From Candidatus Cloacimonadota bacterium (GTDB taxonomy: Bacteria > Cloacimonadota > Cloacimonadia > Cloacimonadales > Cloacimonadaceae), in contig JALNWR010000128.1 of assembly GCA_023230795.1 (NCBI GenBank), positions 1 through 7,399 on the forward strand: 7,399 nucleotides of DNA, written 5' to 3'. Below are positions 1 to 7,344 of the stretch, piece by piece. The notes under the pieces are model-generated. The model was not told where the DNA came from. It saw only the letters and a list, made by a program, of their open reading frames with translations, and made no database searches. A program made the position numbers and the translations under genes. Each line of letters opens with the position of its first letter. Position 1 is the stretch's first letter.

Positions 1-212
1 ATGCCAAGGAAAATCTGGAGGATTACAGCTTCCAGGGCAGTCAAACCGGAGTTTCCTTTAATTTCCGCTATATGATCAGCATCCTGGAAGCGGTGGATAG
101 CGAGAAAGTAATCATCAGGCTGGGTACTTCCAAGGATCCTATGATGATCTACAACCAGGAAAATAAGGAAAACGAAGAGATTACCTTTTTGCTGATGCCT
201 CTTCGTTCCTAA
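1..212 (+). CDS. dnaN: DNA polymerase III sliding clamp beta subunit, C-terminal fragment
   Basis: This is the 3' end of a gene that starts before the window. The frame has its first full codon at 3 and the TAA stop at 210-212, giving 69 visible residues. The fragment contains FNFRYMISILEAV and ends in FLLMPLRS. This matches the third clamp domain of DnaN, whose E. coli member has FNVSYVLDVLNAL and ends in VVMPMRL. The beta clamp is a ring-shaped dimer that holds the replicative polymerase on DNA and serves as a docking site for repair proteins. recF follows after 16 nt, the classic dnaN-recF order, which supports the call. Only the last part can be judged; nothing in it looks broken. Identity rests on the motif and the neighbour. 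Confidence 0.93.
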   Translation, partial: AKENLEDYSFQGSQTGVSFNFRYMISILEAVDSEKVIIRLGTSKDPMMIYNQENKENEEITFLLMPLRS

Positions 213-228
213 GCAGCGCTAACAAAGA

Positions 229-1302
229 TTGAAGCTGCAAAGTATCGAGCTGCACGATTTCAGGAGTTACGAGCAGCGTAGTTTTGGCTTTGAGCCTCAG
301 GGAAATCTGATTATCGGGCCCAATGGCAGCGGGAAGACTAACCTCTTGGAAGCTATAGCTTATACTTCGATAGGAAAGTCCATCCGCTACCACTCGGATA
401 GTGATCTGATGCGGCAGCACAGCGATGGCTTTGTGCTGAATGCACGCTATAAGACGGATCTGGATAGCGATCTGGATGTGCAGCTATCCTTTCTGGGAAG
501 CCGCAAAATACTGAAGATAAATGAAGTAATCAGCAGACAGCTCAGCGATCTGATGAGCAAGGTAAAAGTGATCTACCTGGCTCCGGATGATATCCAATTG
601 ATCAATGGCTCTCCCCGCATCCGCCGGCAGTATTTTGACTTTGCCATCTCTCAGCTTTTCCCTGCCTATCTGGCTTTGTTAAGGGGCTATTTGCATGTGG
701 TAGATCAACGCAATCGCCTGCTGAAGGCAGAGCATAACAAAAGCGAAAAACGTAGCTGGGATATCCGCTTTATCCAGGCGCTGCTGGCCTTGTATCCCTA
801 TCGGAAGAAATATCTGGAATTGCTGAATGAAGTGCTGCAAACCGATTTTGCAAGGATTTCAGATAATGCCCGGCAGATCAGAATCTCCTATCAACCCGCC
901 TTCAAGGATGCTTTTGCTCAGGACCAGGATAGCCTTTTGGAATATCTGGAGAGCATCGCACCCAAAGAGCTGCTTTGGCAGCGCAGCATGGTGGGAGCGC
1001 ATTTGGATGATTACAGCTTTCGCATCTCAGAAAATGGCATGCAGAGCTTTGCCTCCCAGGGGCAAAAACGCATTGCGGTGATCATCGTCAAACTGATCCA
1101 GGCCAAATTGGTGCAAGAAACCACCAATATAGTTCCCATCTTGCTCTTTGACGACATCTTTGCCGAACTGGATGCAGGGCATAGCCAGCGCATCCGCGAG
1201 CTTGCCTCCGGCTCTGGGCAGATCTTCGTTGCAGCCCCCAAAGAGGATGTCGCAGAGATCTTTAGCCCAATGAGCATCATCAGACTGGGGGAGAGCGGAT
1301 GA
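229..1302 (+). CDS. recF: DNA replication and repair protein RecF
   Basis: This 357-residue protein has the usual RecF length. RecF is an SMC/ABC-like ATPase that acts with RecO and RecR to load RecA on gapped single-stranded DNA. Visible motifs are the N-terminal MKLQSIELHDFRSYE, typical of RecF; Walker A GPNGSGKT at residues 30-37; the ABC signature-like SQGQKR at 276-281; and Walker B LLFDDIFAELD at 305-315 with D308 and D309. The start is a TTG at 229. An in-frame TAA at 220-222 excludes anything further upstream, and any later start would cut off the conserved first strand. No good ribosome binding site precedes it, so translation may be coupled to dnaN, which ends 16 nt before. The stop overlaps the next gene's start as ATGA. 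gyrB, a common follower of recF, is absent here. Confidence 0.96.
   Translation: MKLQSIELHDFRSYEQRSFGFEPQGNLIIGPNGSGKTNLLEAIAYTSIGKSIRYHSDSDLMRQHSDGFVLNARYKTDLDSDLDVQLSFLGSRKILKINEVISRQLSDLMSKVKVIYLAPDDIQLINGSPRIRRQYFDFAISQLFPAYLALLRGYLHVVDQRNRLLKAEHNKSEKRSWDIRFIQALLALYPYRKKYLELLNEVLQTDFARISDNARQIRISYQPAFKDAFAQDQDSLLEYLESIAPKELLWQRSMVGAHLDDYSFRISENGMQSFASQGQKRIAVIIVKLIQAKLVQETTNIVPILLFDDIFAELDAGHSQRIRELASGSGQIFVAAPKEDVAEIFSPMSIIRLGESG
1287..1293 (+). promoter_or_regulatory. Ribosome binding site for the MFS transporter gene
   Basis: The purine-rich GGGGGAG lies inside the end of recF, five bases before the ATG at 1299. It supports that start and suggests independent re-initiation as well as coupling through the ATGA overlap. 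Confidence 0.6.
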
Positions 1303-2540
1303 AGCTGAATAAGCAGATCTTTGGCTGGATGATGTATGATTTTGCAAATTCAGCCTTTACCACCATCATCGTCACTGTGGTGTACAGCGTGTATTTCATG
1401 AATGTGGTGGTGGGCGGGGACCCTGGCTATCGCGAGATGCTCTGGGGACGTGCGATAGGCATCTCTATGACTTTGGTGGCACTTACGGCTCCGATCCTGG
1501 GTGCGGTGGCGGATTTTTCCCGCTCCAAAAAGAAGTTCCTTTTCATCAATTGCTATCTCACGGTGATCTTTACCGCGCTCTTGTATTTCGTGGGGCCCGG
1601 GCAGATATCCCGGGGGATGATCTTCTTCATCATTGCCAATTACGGTTTTAATTCTGCCAATGTCTTTTACGATGCCTTCCTGCCGGAGATTACCACGCCG
1701 GAGGACATGGGCAAGGTATCTGGATTTGGCTGGGCTTTGGGCTATCTGGGAGGCATGCTGGCCCTGGTGCTTTCTTTGATCTTGATCCAATACGATGTTC
1801 GCTGGGTATTTCCCATGATCTCGGTGCACTTCTTTGTCTTCAGCCTCTTTACCTTCTTCTGGCTGGGGGAGGTGCGGCTTCCTTCCAAGCGCACAAATTA
1901 CTTTAAGACGGCTTACCGGAGGGTGTATAGCTCCATCAAAAATATGCGAAGCTATCCGGAACTGCTAAAATTTATGCTCAGCTATTTTATCTATAATGAT
2001 GGTATCACCACCGTGATCGTCTTTGCTGCCATCTATGGCATCACCCGCTTTGGGATGAATACTCAGGATATGCTTATTTACTTTATATTGGCGCAAGTTA
2101 CCTCGATCATTGGCTCCGCTTTATTTGGCTGGTTGACCGATAAAAAGGGGGTGAAGCTTTCGCTATCGATCTCGCTACTAATCTGGATCTCAGTGGTAGT
2201 ATGGGCCTTTTTCTGTCGCTCGGCCTTTGAGTACTATTTTGTGGGGCTTCTGGCCGGGATGGCCATCGGCAGCAGTCAATCAAATAGCAGAACCATGCTG
2301 TCTATGCTCACGCCTAATAACCGTCAGGCTGAGTTCTTTGGATTTTATACCTTGACAGGCAGGCTATCTTCGATTATTGGACCTATACTATATGGATGGA
2401 TAGCACACGTAAGCGGGGATATCAGATATTCCATCCTGTCCCTGCTCTTGTTCTTTTTGGCCGGCTGGATTGCTTTGCAATTCGTCAATCCCGTAAAAGG
2501 TATGATGGACGCCGGGAAAACAACACTAAACCTAAGCTAA
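1299..2540 (+). CDS. MFS transporter, UMF1 / Atg22-like family
   Basis: This 413-residue inner-membrane protein has about twelve hydrophobic segments. By eye they lie near residues 17-38, 47-72, 78-98, 103-120, 142-163, 167-188, 224-248, 256-276, 284-306, 311-326, 346-370 and 378-398, with a basic central loop around 190-220. The N-terminal GWMMYDFANSAF (9-20) is the hallmark of the UMF1/Atg22-like branch of the major facilitator superfamily. MFS motif A-like loops follow TM2 (GAVADFSRSKKK, 68-79) and TM8 (GWLTDKKG, 277-284), as expected for two repeated six-helix halves. Yeast Atg22 is linked to amino-acid efflux from the vacuole; the substrates of bacterial members are generally unknown, so none is assigned. 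The start ATG overlaps the recF stop and has a GGGGGAG site upstream. A substrate-binding lipoprotein gene follows after 11 nt; a functional link is only a guess. Confidence 0.88.
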   Translation: MKLNKQIFGWMMYDFANSAFTTIIVTVVYSVYFMNVVVGGDPGYREMLWGRAIGISMTLVALTAPILGAVADFSRSKKKFLFINCYLTVIFTALLYFVGPGQISRGMIFFIIANYGFNSANVFYDAFLPEITTPEDMGKVSGFGWALGYLGGMLALVLSLILIQYDVRWVFPMISVHFFVFSLFTFFWLGEVRLPSKRTNYFKTAYRRVYSSIKNMRSYPELLKFMLSYFIYNDGITTVIVFAAIYGITRFGMNTQDMLIYFILAQVTSIIGSALFGWLTDKKGVKLSLSISLLIWISVVVWAFFCRSAFEYYFVGLLAGMAIGSSQSNSRTMLSMLTPNNRQAEFFGFYTLTGRLSSIIGPILYGWIAHVSGDIRYSILSLLLFFLAGWIALQFVNPVKGMMDAGKTTLNLS

Positions 2541-2546
2541 TGGAGG
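2541..2546 (+). promoter_or_regulatory. Ribosome binding site that decides the potD-like start
   Basis: TGGAGG sits five bases before the ATG at 2552. It favours that ATG over the in-frame ATG at 2540, which lies immediately upstream of and within this site, and over a far-upstream in-frame ATG at 2396 inside the transporter gene. The lipoprotein signal peptide also begins properly at 2552. Confidence 0.75.
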
Positions 2547-2551
2547 CTAAA

Positions 2552-3610
2552 ATGAAAAGAAATACTATGATCTTCGCCCTAATACTGCTGATCACGCTGA
2601 TCGGCCTGATGGGCTGTGGCAAAGACAGACAAACCCTATACATCTTTAATTGGAGCGATTATATCGATCCCACGCTTATCTCTGAATTTGAAGAGGCCAA
2701 TAACTGCAAAGTCAAATACAGCACGTTTGATTCCAATGAAAACATGCTCACCAAGGTGAAGAGCTCTATCCAAAGCTTTGATATCCTCTTTCCCAGCGGA
2801 GACCATGTGAGCATCTTAAACGAGCTGGGCTTGTTGGAAGAGCTGGATATAACTAAGATCACAAATTTCAAGAACCTGAATACCAAATTGCTGGCCAAAG
2901 CCCGCTCTTTTGATCCGGAAAACAAGCTCTCCATCCCCTATGCCTGGGGACTGACCGGGTTGATGTATAACAAGCAGTTTGTCCCATCCGAGATAGTTGC
3001 TTCGGCAGGATGGAACATCCTGGGAGATTCCTTCTTTGATGGTAAAAACAAGATTACCATGCTGGACGATGCCCGGGAAGTAATCGGCGCCGCTCTGATC
3101 TACAGCGGATATTCCGTGAATGATACCTCGCCCGAGGCTCTGGAAGCAGCGCACGAAGTGCTCAAAATCTGGGATCGGAATATCACCCAGTTTGACAGCG
3201 ATTCTTACAAGAATGAGCTGCAGGATGGCACCACCTGGCTGGCACAGGCTTACAACGGCGATGCTTTGCAACAGATGGCCGAAAATCCCGACCTCGCCTT
3301 CATCCTGCCCAAAGAAGGCGCTGCCATGTGGATGGATAATATGGTGATGCTGAAGAATGCGCAAAACAAAGAGCTGGCATACAAATTTATCGACTTTATG
3401 CTGGATCCCGAAATCTCCAAACGCAATTCTGAATACATCATGTATCCCACTCCCAATATAGCGGCGATGCAGATGATGGATGCAGATTTTATCAATAACA
3501 AGATCATCAATCCGGACGACGAATATCTGGATAAATGCTATATGATAGATTTTCTGGATGAAGCTGTGCGCAGCATAGACCAGATATATGAAGACATTAA
3601 AATGAACTAA
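2552..3610 (+). CDS. potD: PotD-like polyamine-type ABC transporter substrate-binding lipoprotein
   Basis: This 352-residue protein is close in length to E. coli PotD. It has a lipoprotein signal: basic MKRN, a hydrophobic stretch (6-20) and lipobox LMGC with Cys22 as the lipidated residue. The mature part follows PotD throughout: FNWSDY (32-37), FPSGD, IPYAWG, DDAREV (172-177), PKEG, WMDN (260-263) and YPTPN (298-302). Against the E. coli spermidine pocket as recalled, Trp34, Tyr37, Asp168, Glu171, Trp255, Asp257 and Tyr293 have counterparts at W34, Y37, D173, E176, W260, D262 and Y298. Trp229 corresponds to Y234 and Tyr85 to D84, and Gln327 has no clear match. Polyamine binding is likely, but the exact ligand (spermidine, putrescine or another) is open. 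No potA, potB or potC gene lies in the window, so the membrane and ATPase partners must be elsewhere. The gene sits 11 nt after the MFS gene and 14 nt before aspS. Confidence 0.9.
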   Translation: MKRNTMIFALILLITLIGLMGCGKDRQTLYIFNWSDYIDPTLISEFEEANNCKVKYSTFDSNENMLTKVKSSIQSFDILFPSGDHVSILNELGLLEELDITKITNFKNLNTKLLAKARSFDPENKLSIPYAWGLTGLMYNKQFVPSEIVASAGWNILGDSFFDGKNKITMLDDAREVIGAALIYSGYSVNDTSPEALEAAHEVLKIWDRNITQFDSDSYKNELQDGTTWLAQAYNGDALQQMAENPDLAFILPKEGAAMWMDNMVMLKNAQNKELAYKFIDFMLDPEISKRNSEYIMYPTPNIAAMQMMDADFINNKIINPDDEYLDKCYMIDFLDEAVRSIDQIYEDIKMN

Positions 3611-3614
3611 AGGA
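3609..3614 (+). promoter_or_regulatory. Probable ribosome binding site for aspS
   Basis: AAAGGA overlaps the end of the potD-like stop codon and lies ten bases before the aspS ATG at 3625. The spacing is slightly long, so it is a moderate match. Confidence 0.45.
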
Positions 3615-3624
3615 CAAATAAATA

Positions 3625-5403
3625 ATGGACAATCTCGGCTCTTTGAAACGAAGCCATTACAGTGCAGAACTAAGCACTCAGGACATCGATACCACCGTCA
3701 CAGTGATGGGTTGGGTGCACAAACGCCGCGATCTGGGCGGCCTGATCTTTCTGGATATCAGAGATGTGAAAGGCATCATCCAGATCGTGGTACATCCTGA
3801 AAAGCAGGCTATCTTTGCCAAAGCAGAGAAGGTGCGCAATGAATATGTGCTCGCGGTTACCGGTACTTTGACCCGCCGCAGTGGAGGCAATGTCAACCGC
3901 GATATGCTCACAGGAGAGTTGGAAATCGATGCCTCTGAGCTTTTCATCCTGAACGACACCCTGCCTCTGCCCATTCAGATTGACGGCATTGCCATGGCAG
4001 ATGAAGATTTGCGGCTTACTTACCGCTATCTGGACCTCAGGCGGCCTTATCTGCAAAAGATCATTACCATGCGTGCCAAGGTAACCTCGCTGATGCGCAG
4101 CTTCTTGGATGCGGAAGGCTTTTATGAGATCGAGACCCCCATGCTGATGAAGAGCACTCCGGAAGGTGCGCGGGACTATCTGGTGCCCAGCCGCGTACAT
4201 CCGGGCAAGTTTTATGCACTGCCTCAAAGTCCGCAGATCTTCAAGCAGCTCTTGATGATAGCCGGATTTGATCGCTATTATCAGATCGCCCGCTGCTTTC
4301 GGGATGAGGATTTGCGCGCCGACCGTCAGCCTGAATTTACCCAACTGGATATCGAGCTCTCCTTTGTAAATCAGGAGCAGATCTTTGATCTTCTGGAAAG
4401 GCTGATGCAGACCATCTTTGCCGAGATTCAGGGCGTGCAGCTTCCCCTGCCTTTCCCGAGGCTCAAATTCCAGGAGGCGATGGACCGCTTTGGCTGCGAT
4501 AAGCCGGACTTGCGCTTTGCTCTGGAATTGGTGAACTTTAGTGCCATATTGCAAAGTAGCGAATTTAAGGTCTTCGCAGACTGTCTGGCCTCAGGCGGTG
4601 TGATCAAAGCTTTGGCTATCCCGGGCGGAGCAGCTTTCTCCCGCAAACAGCAGGATGCTTTGGTAGATTTAGCCAAACACCTGGGTGGTAAAGGAGTCGC
4701 TTTCGCCAAGGTAGCGGAAAGTGGCCTGGAAACCGGCATCAGCAAGTTCCTGTCCCCCGATGAAGCTTCAGGGATGATCCAGGCTGCCAAGGCCCAGCCG
4801 GGTGACCTTTTGGCCATAGTGGCAGATTCCTATGATGTGACCTCCAAAGTATTGGCCTATCTGCGCAATCAACTGGCAAAAGACCTGAAGCTATACGATC
4901 CTAAGGCCTTAGCCTTTTGCTGGATCACGGATTTCCCGCTGTTTATGCCCAGTGAAGAGGGAGACGGTTGGGAGCCGGCGCATCATATGTTTAGCTTGCC
5001 CAAAGAAGAACACATTCCCTGGCTGGATGATCCCGATAAGATCGGCGATATCCAGGGGCAGCTTTACGACATGGTTTGCAACGGTATGGAGCTATCCAGC
5101 GGCAGCATCCGTTGTCACCGTTATGACATTCAAAAGAAGATATTCGATATCCTGGGCTTTAGCGAAGCCGAGCTGAGGCCCCGCTTTGGCTTTTTCCTGG
5201 ATGCCCTGAAATACGGAACCCCGCCCCATGGCGGCATAGCCCCTGGTCTGGACCGCTTGATTATGATCCTTTCCCAGGCCGAGTCCATCCGGGATGTGAT
5301 TGCTTTTCCCAAGACGCTCAGAGCCACCGATCTGATGAATCAAGCGCCCTCTGAAGTGGATGAGGCCCAATGGCAGGAACTTCATCTAAAATTCAGCGAA
5401 TAA
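3625..5403 (+). CDS. aspS: Aspartyl-tRNA synthetase, bacterial type
   Basis: This 592-residue class II synthetase charges tRNA-Asp with aspartate in the cytoplasm, and has the usual bacterial AspRS length. Domain order is the N-terminal OB-fold anticodon-binding domain (about 22-110, with GWVHKRRDLGG), the catalytic core, a bacterial GAD insertion domain (about 305-420), then the end of the core. Key motifs are QSPQIFKQ (201-208), motif 2 from R226 to E237 (RDEDLRADRQPE), YGTPPHGG and motif 3 GLDRL with R544. Leu37 in RRDLGG matches E. coli-type discriminating enzymes; non-discriminating enzymes that also make Asp-tRNA-Asn often have His here. This suggests, but does not prove, tRNA-Asp specificity. 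The ATG at 3625 keeps the full OB domain and is 14 nt after the previous stop. The 3' end overlaps purN by 34 nt. Confidence 0.98.
   Translation: MDNLGSLKRSHYSAELSTQDIDTTVTVMGWVHKRRDLGGLIFLDIRDVKGIIQIVVHPEKQAIFAKAEKVRNEYVLAVTGTLTRRSGGNVNRDMLTGELEIDASELFILNDTLPLPIQIDGIAMADEDLRLTYRYLDLRRPYLQKIITMRAKVTSLMRSFLDAEGFYEIETPMLMKSTPEGARDYLVPSRVHPGKFYALPQSPQIFKQLLMIAGFDRYYQIARCFRDEDLRADRQPEFTQLDIELSFVNQEQIFDLLERLMQTIFAEIQGVQLPLPFPRLKFQEAMDRFGCDKPDLRFALELVNFSAILQSSEFKVFADCLASGGVIKALAIPGGAAFSRKQQDALVDLAKHLGGKGVAFAKVAESGLETGISKFLSPDEASGMIQAAKAQPGDLLAIVADSYDVTSKVLAYLRNQLAKDLKLYDPKALAFCWITDFPLFMPSEEGDGWEPAHHMFSLPKEEHIPWLDDPDKIGDIQGQLYDMVCNGMELSSGSIRCHRYDIQKKIFDILGFSEAELRPRFGFFLDALKYGTPPHGGIAPGLDRLIMILSQAESIRDVIAFPKTLRATDLMNQAPSEVDEAQWQELHLKFSE
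5362..5365 (+). promoter_or_regulatory. Possible ribosome binding site for purN inside aspS
   Basis: GAGG lies within the aspS coding end, four bases before the ATG at 5370. It is short and closely spaced, but it is the only such signal near that start. Confidence 0.4.
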
Positions 5404-5972
5404 TAACTCTTAGCAGCGGTAAGTCCCGGGGGTCAAACCTCATAGCGATTTACCGCTTTTTTGCTGAGCAGCACCTTCCGGTAGAGATTGTCAGGGCAGT
5501 TTTTACCGATGCCAAATCTGTGGCCTGCCAAAGCTGCCAGCAGCTAAATATCCCCACGCGCATCATCCCCGCCAGAGACATGGAAGCCTTTGAGGCCCAG
5601 CTCATCGCCCTTGCACACAGCGAGGATGCGCAGCTCATTGCTCTATGCGGCTTTATGAAGCTGCTCAGCCGGGATTGTCTGTCCGCTTTGAAGATCCCCG
5701 TGCTGAATATCCATCCGGCGCTTTTGCCAAAATATGGCGGCCAGGGGATGTATGGCATGAGGGTGCATGAGGCTGTGTTTGCCGCTGGTGACAAGCTTTC
5801 CGGAGCCACTATCCACCGTGTGGACCTCATTTATGATCATGGTGAGATTCTCGTGCAAAAGACGGTGGATATCTCAGACTGCAGCAGCCCTCAGGAGATT
5901 GCCGGCAGGGTGCTGGCGGTGGAGCACGAGATTTATGCCCCGGCTATATTTGATGAATTGCAAAGACTGTAA
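5370..5972 (+). CDS. purN: Phosphoribosylglycinamide formyltransferase (GART, folate-dependent)
   Basis: This 200-residue protein has normal PurN length. It transfers a formyl group from 10-formyltetrahydrofolate to glycinamide ribonucleotide, the third step of purine synthesis. The catalytic triad known from E. coli (Asn106, His108, Asp144) is present as N113 and H115 in NIHPALLPKYGG and D156 in YDHGEIL. The formyltransferase core starts at about residue 10. The GAR phosphate loop reads SGKSRGSNL (16-24), two residues longer than the common SGxGSNL. GGQGMYG after the triad resembles Bacteroidetes-type PurN. The start ATG at 5370 overlaps aspS by 34 nt in another frame. No ATG, GTG or TTG occurs in frame between it and the conserved loop, so this start is well constrained. 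The 3' end overlaps mtaB. A related formyltransferase acting on another substrate is possible but less likely. Confidence 0.9.
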   Translation: MAGTSSKIQRIITLSSGKSRGSNLIAIYRFFAEQHLPVEIVRAVFTDAKSVACQSCQQLNIPTRIIPARDMEAFEAQLIALAHSEDAQLIALCGFMKLLSRDCLSALKIPVLNIHPALLPKYGGQGMYGMRVHEAVFAAGDKLSGATIHRVDLIYDHGEILVQKTVDISDCSSPQEIAGRVLAVEHEIYAPAIFDELQRL

Positions 5973-7224
5973 AATCGCCATTTCCACCTTGGGCTGCAAG
6001 GTGAACAGCTATGAATCCGCAAGCATCATCCAGAGCTTTGAGGGCTGTGAAATCGTTGACTTTTCAGAAGATGCGGATATCTACATCATCAATACCTGTA
6101 CTGTGACCAATCGCAGTGATTACAAAAGCCGCAATCTGATCCGCAAAGCCCTGAAAAAGAAAGAGCTAAATCCCGCAGTGAAGATAGTGGTTACCGGCTG
6201 TTTTGCCCAAAGATCGGCTACCGAAATCGCTGAAATGGGTGATATTGACTACATCATAGACAATCAAGCCAAACTGGATATTGCCCAGATACTTTCCGGC
6301 CAAGAATACTGCTTTACCGATATCATGCAGGCCAAAGACTTTGCCTTCCAGCCGCTGAGCTCGATGCTGGATCACACCCGTGCCTTTCAGAAGATTCAGG
6401 ATGGCTGCGATTTTTACTGTTCCTATTGCGCCATTCCTTATGGCCGCGGTCATAGCCGCTCCGCCCGCTTTGAAGACGTGATCTCGCAGGCTAAGCTCTT
6501 TGCAAAGCAAGGCTATAAAGAGATAGTGCTGGGCGGGATAAACATCGGGCTTTATCGGGATCAGGATAAAGACCTGGCCGCTGTGGTCAAAGCCATGGCA
6601 GAGATTCCCAGCCTCGAGCTGATCCGCATTTCCTCAATCGAACCACAATTGATCAGCTTTGAGCTCATCCATAAACTCCGCCAGATAGATAAACTCTGCC
6701 CACACTTCCATATCGCCTTGCAAAGCGGATCGGACGCCGTCCTGCAGGCGATGGGCCGGAATTACGATACCGCCCTTGTTCGAGAAATGGTGGAAGAGCT
6801 TCTGGCTCTGTATCCGGATGCGGCGATAGGTTTTGACGTGATCTGCGGCTTCCCCGGGGAGACTGAGGCTATGTTTGAGCAAACCCTTGACTTTTTGAGC
6901 TCGCTTCCCATCTGCTATCTGCACGTCTTTTCTTTTTCAAAACGCAAGGGCACACCTGCGGACACTATGCCCAATCAGGTAAATGGCAAGGTGAAGACTC
7001 AAAGAGCCAAAGAGCTTACCGCCTTGTCTCTTGCCAAGAAGAAGGATTATGCCCGCCTGCTAAAACAGCAAAATCCCCTGATCCGAGGAGTGGTGGAACT
7101 CTCCGAAAACGGGATCAGTGAAAGCCTCAGCGACCACTATCTCAGGGTTCAGCTGCCGCAAGAGCTGGCCATCGGCTCGCTGATCTGTGTGCCTGCGGAT
7201 AGGGTGGATTTTGATCTTAGCTGA
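5953..7224 (+). CDS. mtaB: tRNA t6A37 methylthiotransferase MtaB (radical SAM)
   Basis: This 423-residue protein has typical MtaB size. MtaB (YqeV in Bacillus) adds a methylthio group to t6A at position 37 of tRNAs reading ANN codons. The N-terminal UPF0004 domain has three cluster cysteines: C15 in TLGCKVNSYES, C49 in NTCTVT and C83 in VTGC. The radical SAM cluster motif is C152, C156 and C159 in DGCDFYCSYCAIPYGRG, followed by ISSIEP, IALQSGSD and YLHVFSFSKRKGTP. A TRAM-like RNA-binding tail spans about 377-423. TLGCKVN and the HVFSFSKR region point to MtaB rather than MiaB (usually TYGCQMN) or RimO. The chosen ATG at 5953 overlaps purN by 20 nt. The frame stays open back to 5767, but that part is purN in another frame and has no family match. 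No clear ribosome binding site precedes the start, so coupling to purN is likely. Confidence 0.93.
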   Translation: MNCKDCKIAISTLGCKVNSYESASIIQSFEGCEIVDFSEDADIYIINTCTVTNRSDYKSRNLIRKALKKKELNPAVKIVVTGCFAQRSATEIAEMGDIDYIIDNQAKLDIAQILSGQEYCFTDIMQAKDFAFQPLSSMLDHTRAFQKIQDGCDFYCSYCAIPYGRGHSRSARFEDVISQAKLFAKQGYKEIVLGGINIGLYRDQDKDLAAVVKAMAEIPSLELIRISSIEPQLISFELIHKLRQIDKLCPHFHIALQSGSDAVLQAMGRNYDTALVREMVEELLALYPDAAIGFDVICGFPGETEAMFEQTLDFLSSLPICYLHVFSFSKRKGTPADTMPNQVNGKVKTQRAKELTALSLAKKKDYARLLKQQNPLIRGVVELSENGISESLSDHYLRVQLPQELAIGSLICVPADRVDFDLS

Positions 7225-7262
7225 ATATAAGCCTCCTTTCGAATCCAAATTTATGATAATCC

Positions 7263-7292
7263 TTGACGAAATATCGGCACTTAAGTTACTAT
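7263..7292 (+). promoter_or_regulatory. Candidate sigma70-like promoter
   Basis: TTGACG at 7263-7268 matches five of six bases of the -35 consensus. TACTAT at 7287-7292 matches four of six of the -10 consensus, with an 18-base spacer. It lies after the last gene, in AT-rich sequence, and would drive a gene beyond the window. AT-rich sequence gives such matches by chance, and the organism's consensus is unknown. Confidence 0.35.
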
Positions 7293-7344
7293 GCAAGCTG
7301 GCATTCCCCCAAAATATCGAGTCACTCTTTTGATAATGAACTTA

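Noticed and set aside
1350..1829. Minus-strand open frame of 159 codons inside the MFS gene
   Set aside because: It is His- and Arg-rich, has no family motif, and is antisense to a well-supported membrane protein, so it is a shadow.
2396..2551. N-terminal extension of the PotD-like frame into the transporter gene
   Set aside because: The extra 52 residues overlap the MFS coding end, would place residues before the lipoprotein signal, and the TGGAGG site points to ATG 2552.
3670..4554. Long open frame of 294 codons on the minus strand inside aspS
   Set aside because: It lies fully antisense to a clear AspRS gene, shows no recognisable motif, and its composition looks like a reverse-frame shadow of the aspS codons.
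5767..5952. N-terminal extension of the MtaB frame across purN
   Set aside because: The extension is purN read in another frame. MtaB proteins begin shortly before the TLGCKVN motif, which fits ATG 5953.
7060..7296. Minus-strand frame of 78 codons starting in the region after mtaB
   Set aside because: Most of it is antisense to the mtaB 3' end and it has no recognisable motif or clear ribosome binding site.
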